Assembly (NCBI GenBank): GCA_041639705.1
Contig: JBEQBT010000204.1
Location: 1-6,289 of the forward strand
Direction of reading: 5' to 3'
Length of the DNA stretch: 6,289 nucleotides
Source: JARDZI01 sp041639705
Lineage (GTDB): Bacteria; Bacillota; Clostridia; Clostridiales; Caloramatoraceae
The notes below the pieces were generated by a model that worked only from the letters and a program-made list of their open reading frames with translations, had not been told where the DNA came from and did not search any database. The number at the start of each line of letters is the position of its first letter. Position 1 is the stretch's first letter. The position numbers and the translations under genes are program-made. Of the stretch, positions 5,825-6,289 are shown in pieces.

Positions 5825-6289
5825 GTGGAATTAGATGATAGGAAAAAGATTATACTAAATACAATCATTAAGGATTATATTCAGAATGCAGAACCTGTTG
5901 GCTCTAGAACCCTGGTTAAAAAGTATGAAATGGGACTAAGTTCAGCCACTATTAGAAATGAAATGTCTGATTTGGAGGATTTGGGATATTTAGAACAACC
6001 TCATACTTCTGCAGGAAGAATTCCTTCTGATAAGGGTTATAGATTATTTGTAGATAAGCTTATGAAGGTTAATTCACCTTCTAATGAAGAGATAATTACA
6101 ATTAAAAGTTTTATGCAATTGTCTACTATTAATGAAATTGAAAAAATAATGAAAAGAACTACAAAGCTGCTTTCACAAATAACAAAATATACATCTGCAA
6201 TGCTCACTCCACAGTTAAGTAAGAGTACAGTAAAATCCATACAACTTATTGAAGTAACACAAAATGATGTATTAGCTGTTATTGTTACT
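5825..6289 (+). CDS. hrcA: Heat-inducible transcription repressor HrcA (5' part, runs off the window)
   Basis: HrcA represses the dnaK and groE heat-shock operons by binding CIRCE. The first 155 codons are present with no stop before the window edge; complete HrcA proteins are about 340-350 residues, so less than half is seen. Translation from the GTG gives ELDDRKKIIL, then EPVGSRTL (23-30) and LSSATIRNEMSDLE (38-51), the recognition part of the winged helix-turn-helix. The hallmark HTSAGRIPSDKGYR (60-73) follows. From about residue 80 the sequence enters the start of the GAF-like dimerisation domain. The perfect CIRCE in its leader, 20 bases before the start, shows autoregulation. In Clostridia it is normally followed by grpE, dnaK and dnaJ, expected just to the right. 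The non-ATG start is the only unusual feature. Confidence 0.97.
   Translation, partial: MELDDRKKIILNTIIKDYIQNAEPVGSRTLVKKYEMGLSSATIRNEMSDLEDLGYLEQPHTSAGRIPSDKGYRLFVDKLMKVNSPSNEEIITIKSFMQLSTINEIEKIMKRTTKLLSQITKYTSAMLTPQLSKSTVKSIQLIEVTQNDVLAVIVT

Noticed and set aside
6037..6240. Minus-strand open frame opposite hrcA
   Set aside because: The + strand encodes a clear HrcA protein here. The antisense product is hydrophobic only because of the complementary codons.

Overview
The window is a compact, AT-rich stretch of chromosome from a low-GC, endospore-forming Firmicute, most likely in class Clostridia. The evidence is the gene order gpr – spoIIP – lepA – hemW – hrcA, all on the + strand, together with strong AGGAGG-type ribosome binding sites, an AT-biased codon choice and two dedicated sporulation genes. 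Genus cannot be fixed from the sequence alone.

Layout: positions 1-251 hold a strong intrinsic terminator (34-84) that closes an upstream + strand gene lying outside the window, then AT-rich leader DNA with a tentative forespore-type promoter. The germination protease gene gpr (252-1229) follows. The 1230-1535 gap carries no gene. It contains a dispersed-repeat-like inverted repeat (1326-1399) whose right end is re-iterated four times at an exact 20-base period (1388-1459), a possible terminator (1448-1472), and a good candidate sigma-E promoter (1474-1502) for spoIIP (1536-2630). A perfect 21-bp hairpin (2634-2680) separates spoIIP from lepA. The elongation factor 4 gene lepA (2796-4604) has its own sigma-A promoter (2685-2715) and overlaps hemW (4601-5704) by four bases. 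A second sigma-A promoter (5738-5766) and a perfect CIRCE operator (5779-5805) precede hrcA, which starts at a GTG (5825) and runs off the right edge.

How the genes fit together: gpr and spoIIP serve sporulation and germination. GPR is made in the forespore and degrades the DNA-protecting SASPs on germination. SpoIIP acts from the mother cell in engulfment. The promoter candidates (sigma-G/F-like against sigma-E-like) agree with that split, so these neighbours are probably separate transcription units. lepA-hemW forms a housekeeping unit (translation factor plus radical-SAM-family heme chaperone) with translational coupling. hrcA is the heat-shock repressor gene under its own CIRCE control, and it normally heads a grpE-dnaK-dnaJ operon that would lie to the right of this window.

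No previously undescribed system was found. All five genes belong to well-known families in a familiar order. The least explained parts are non-coding: the phased 20-base repeat cluster between gpr and spoIIP, and the long perfect hairpin without a U-tract after spoIIP. Two reading frames (spoIIP and lepA) should be started a few codons downstream of their longest possible form, because the ribosome binding sites lie inside or directly against the longer versions.
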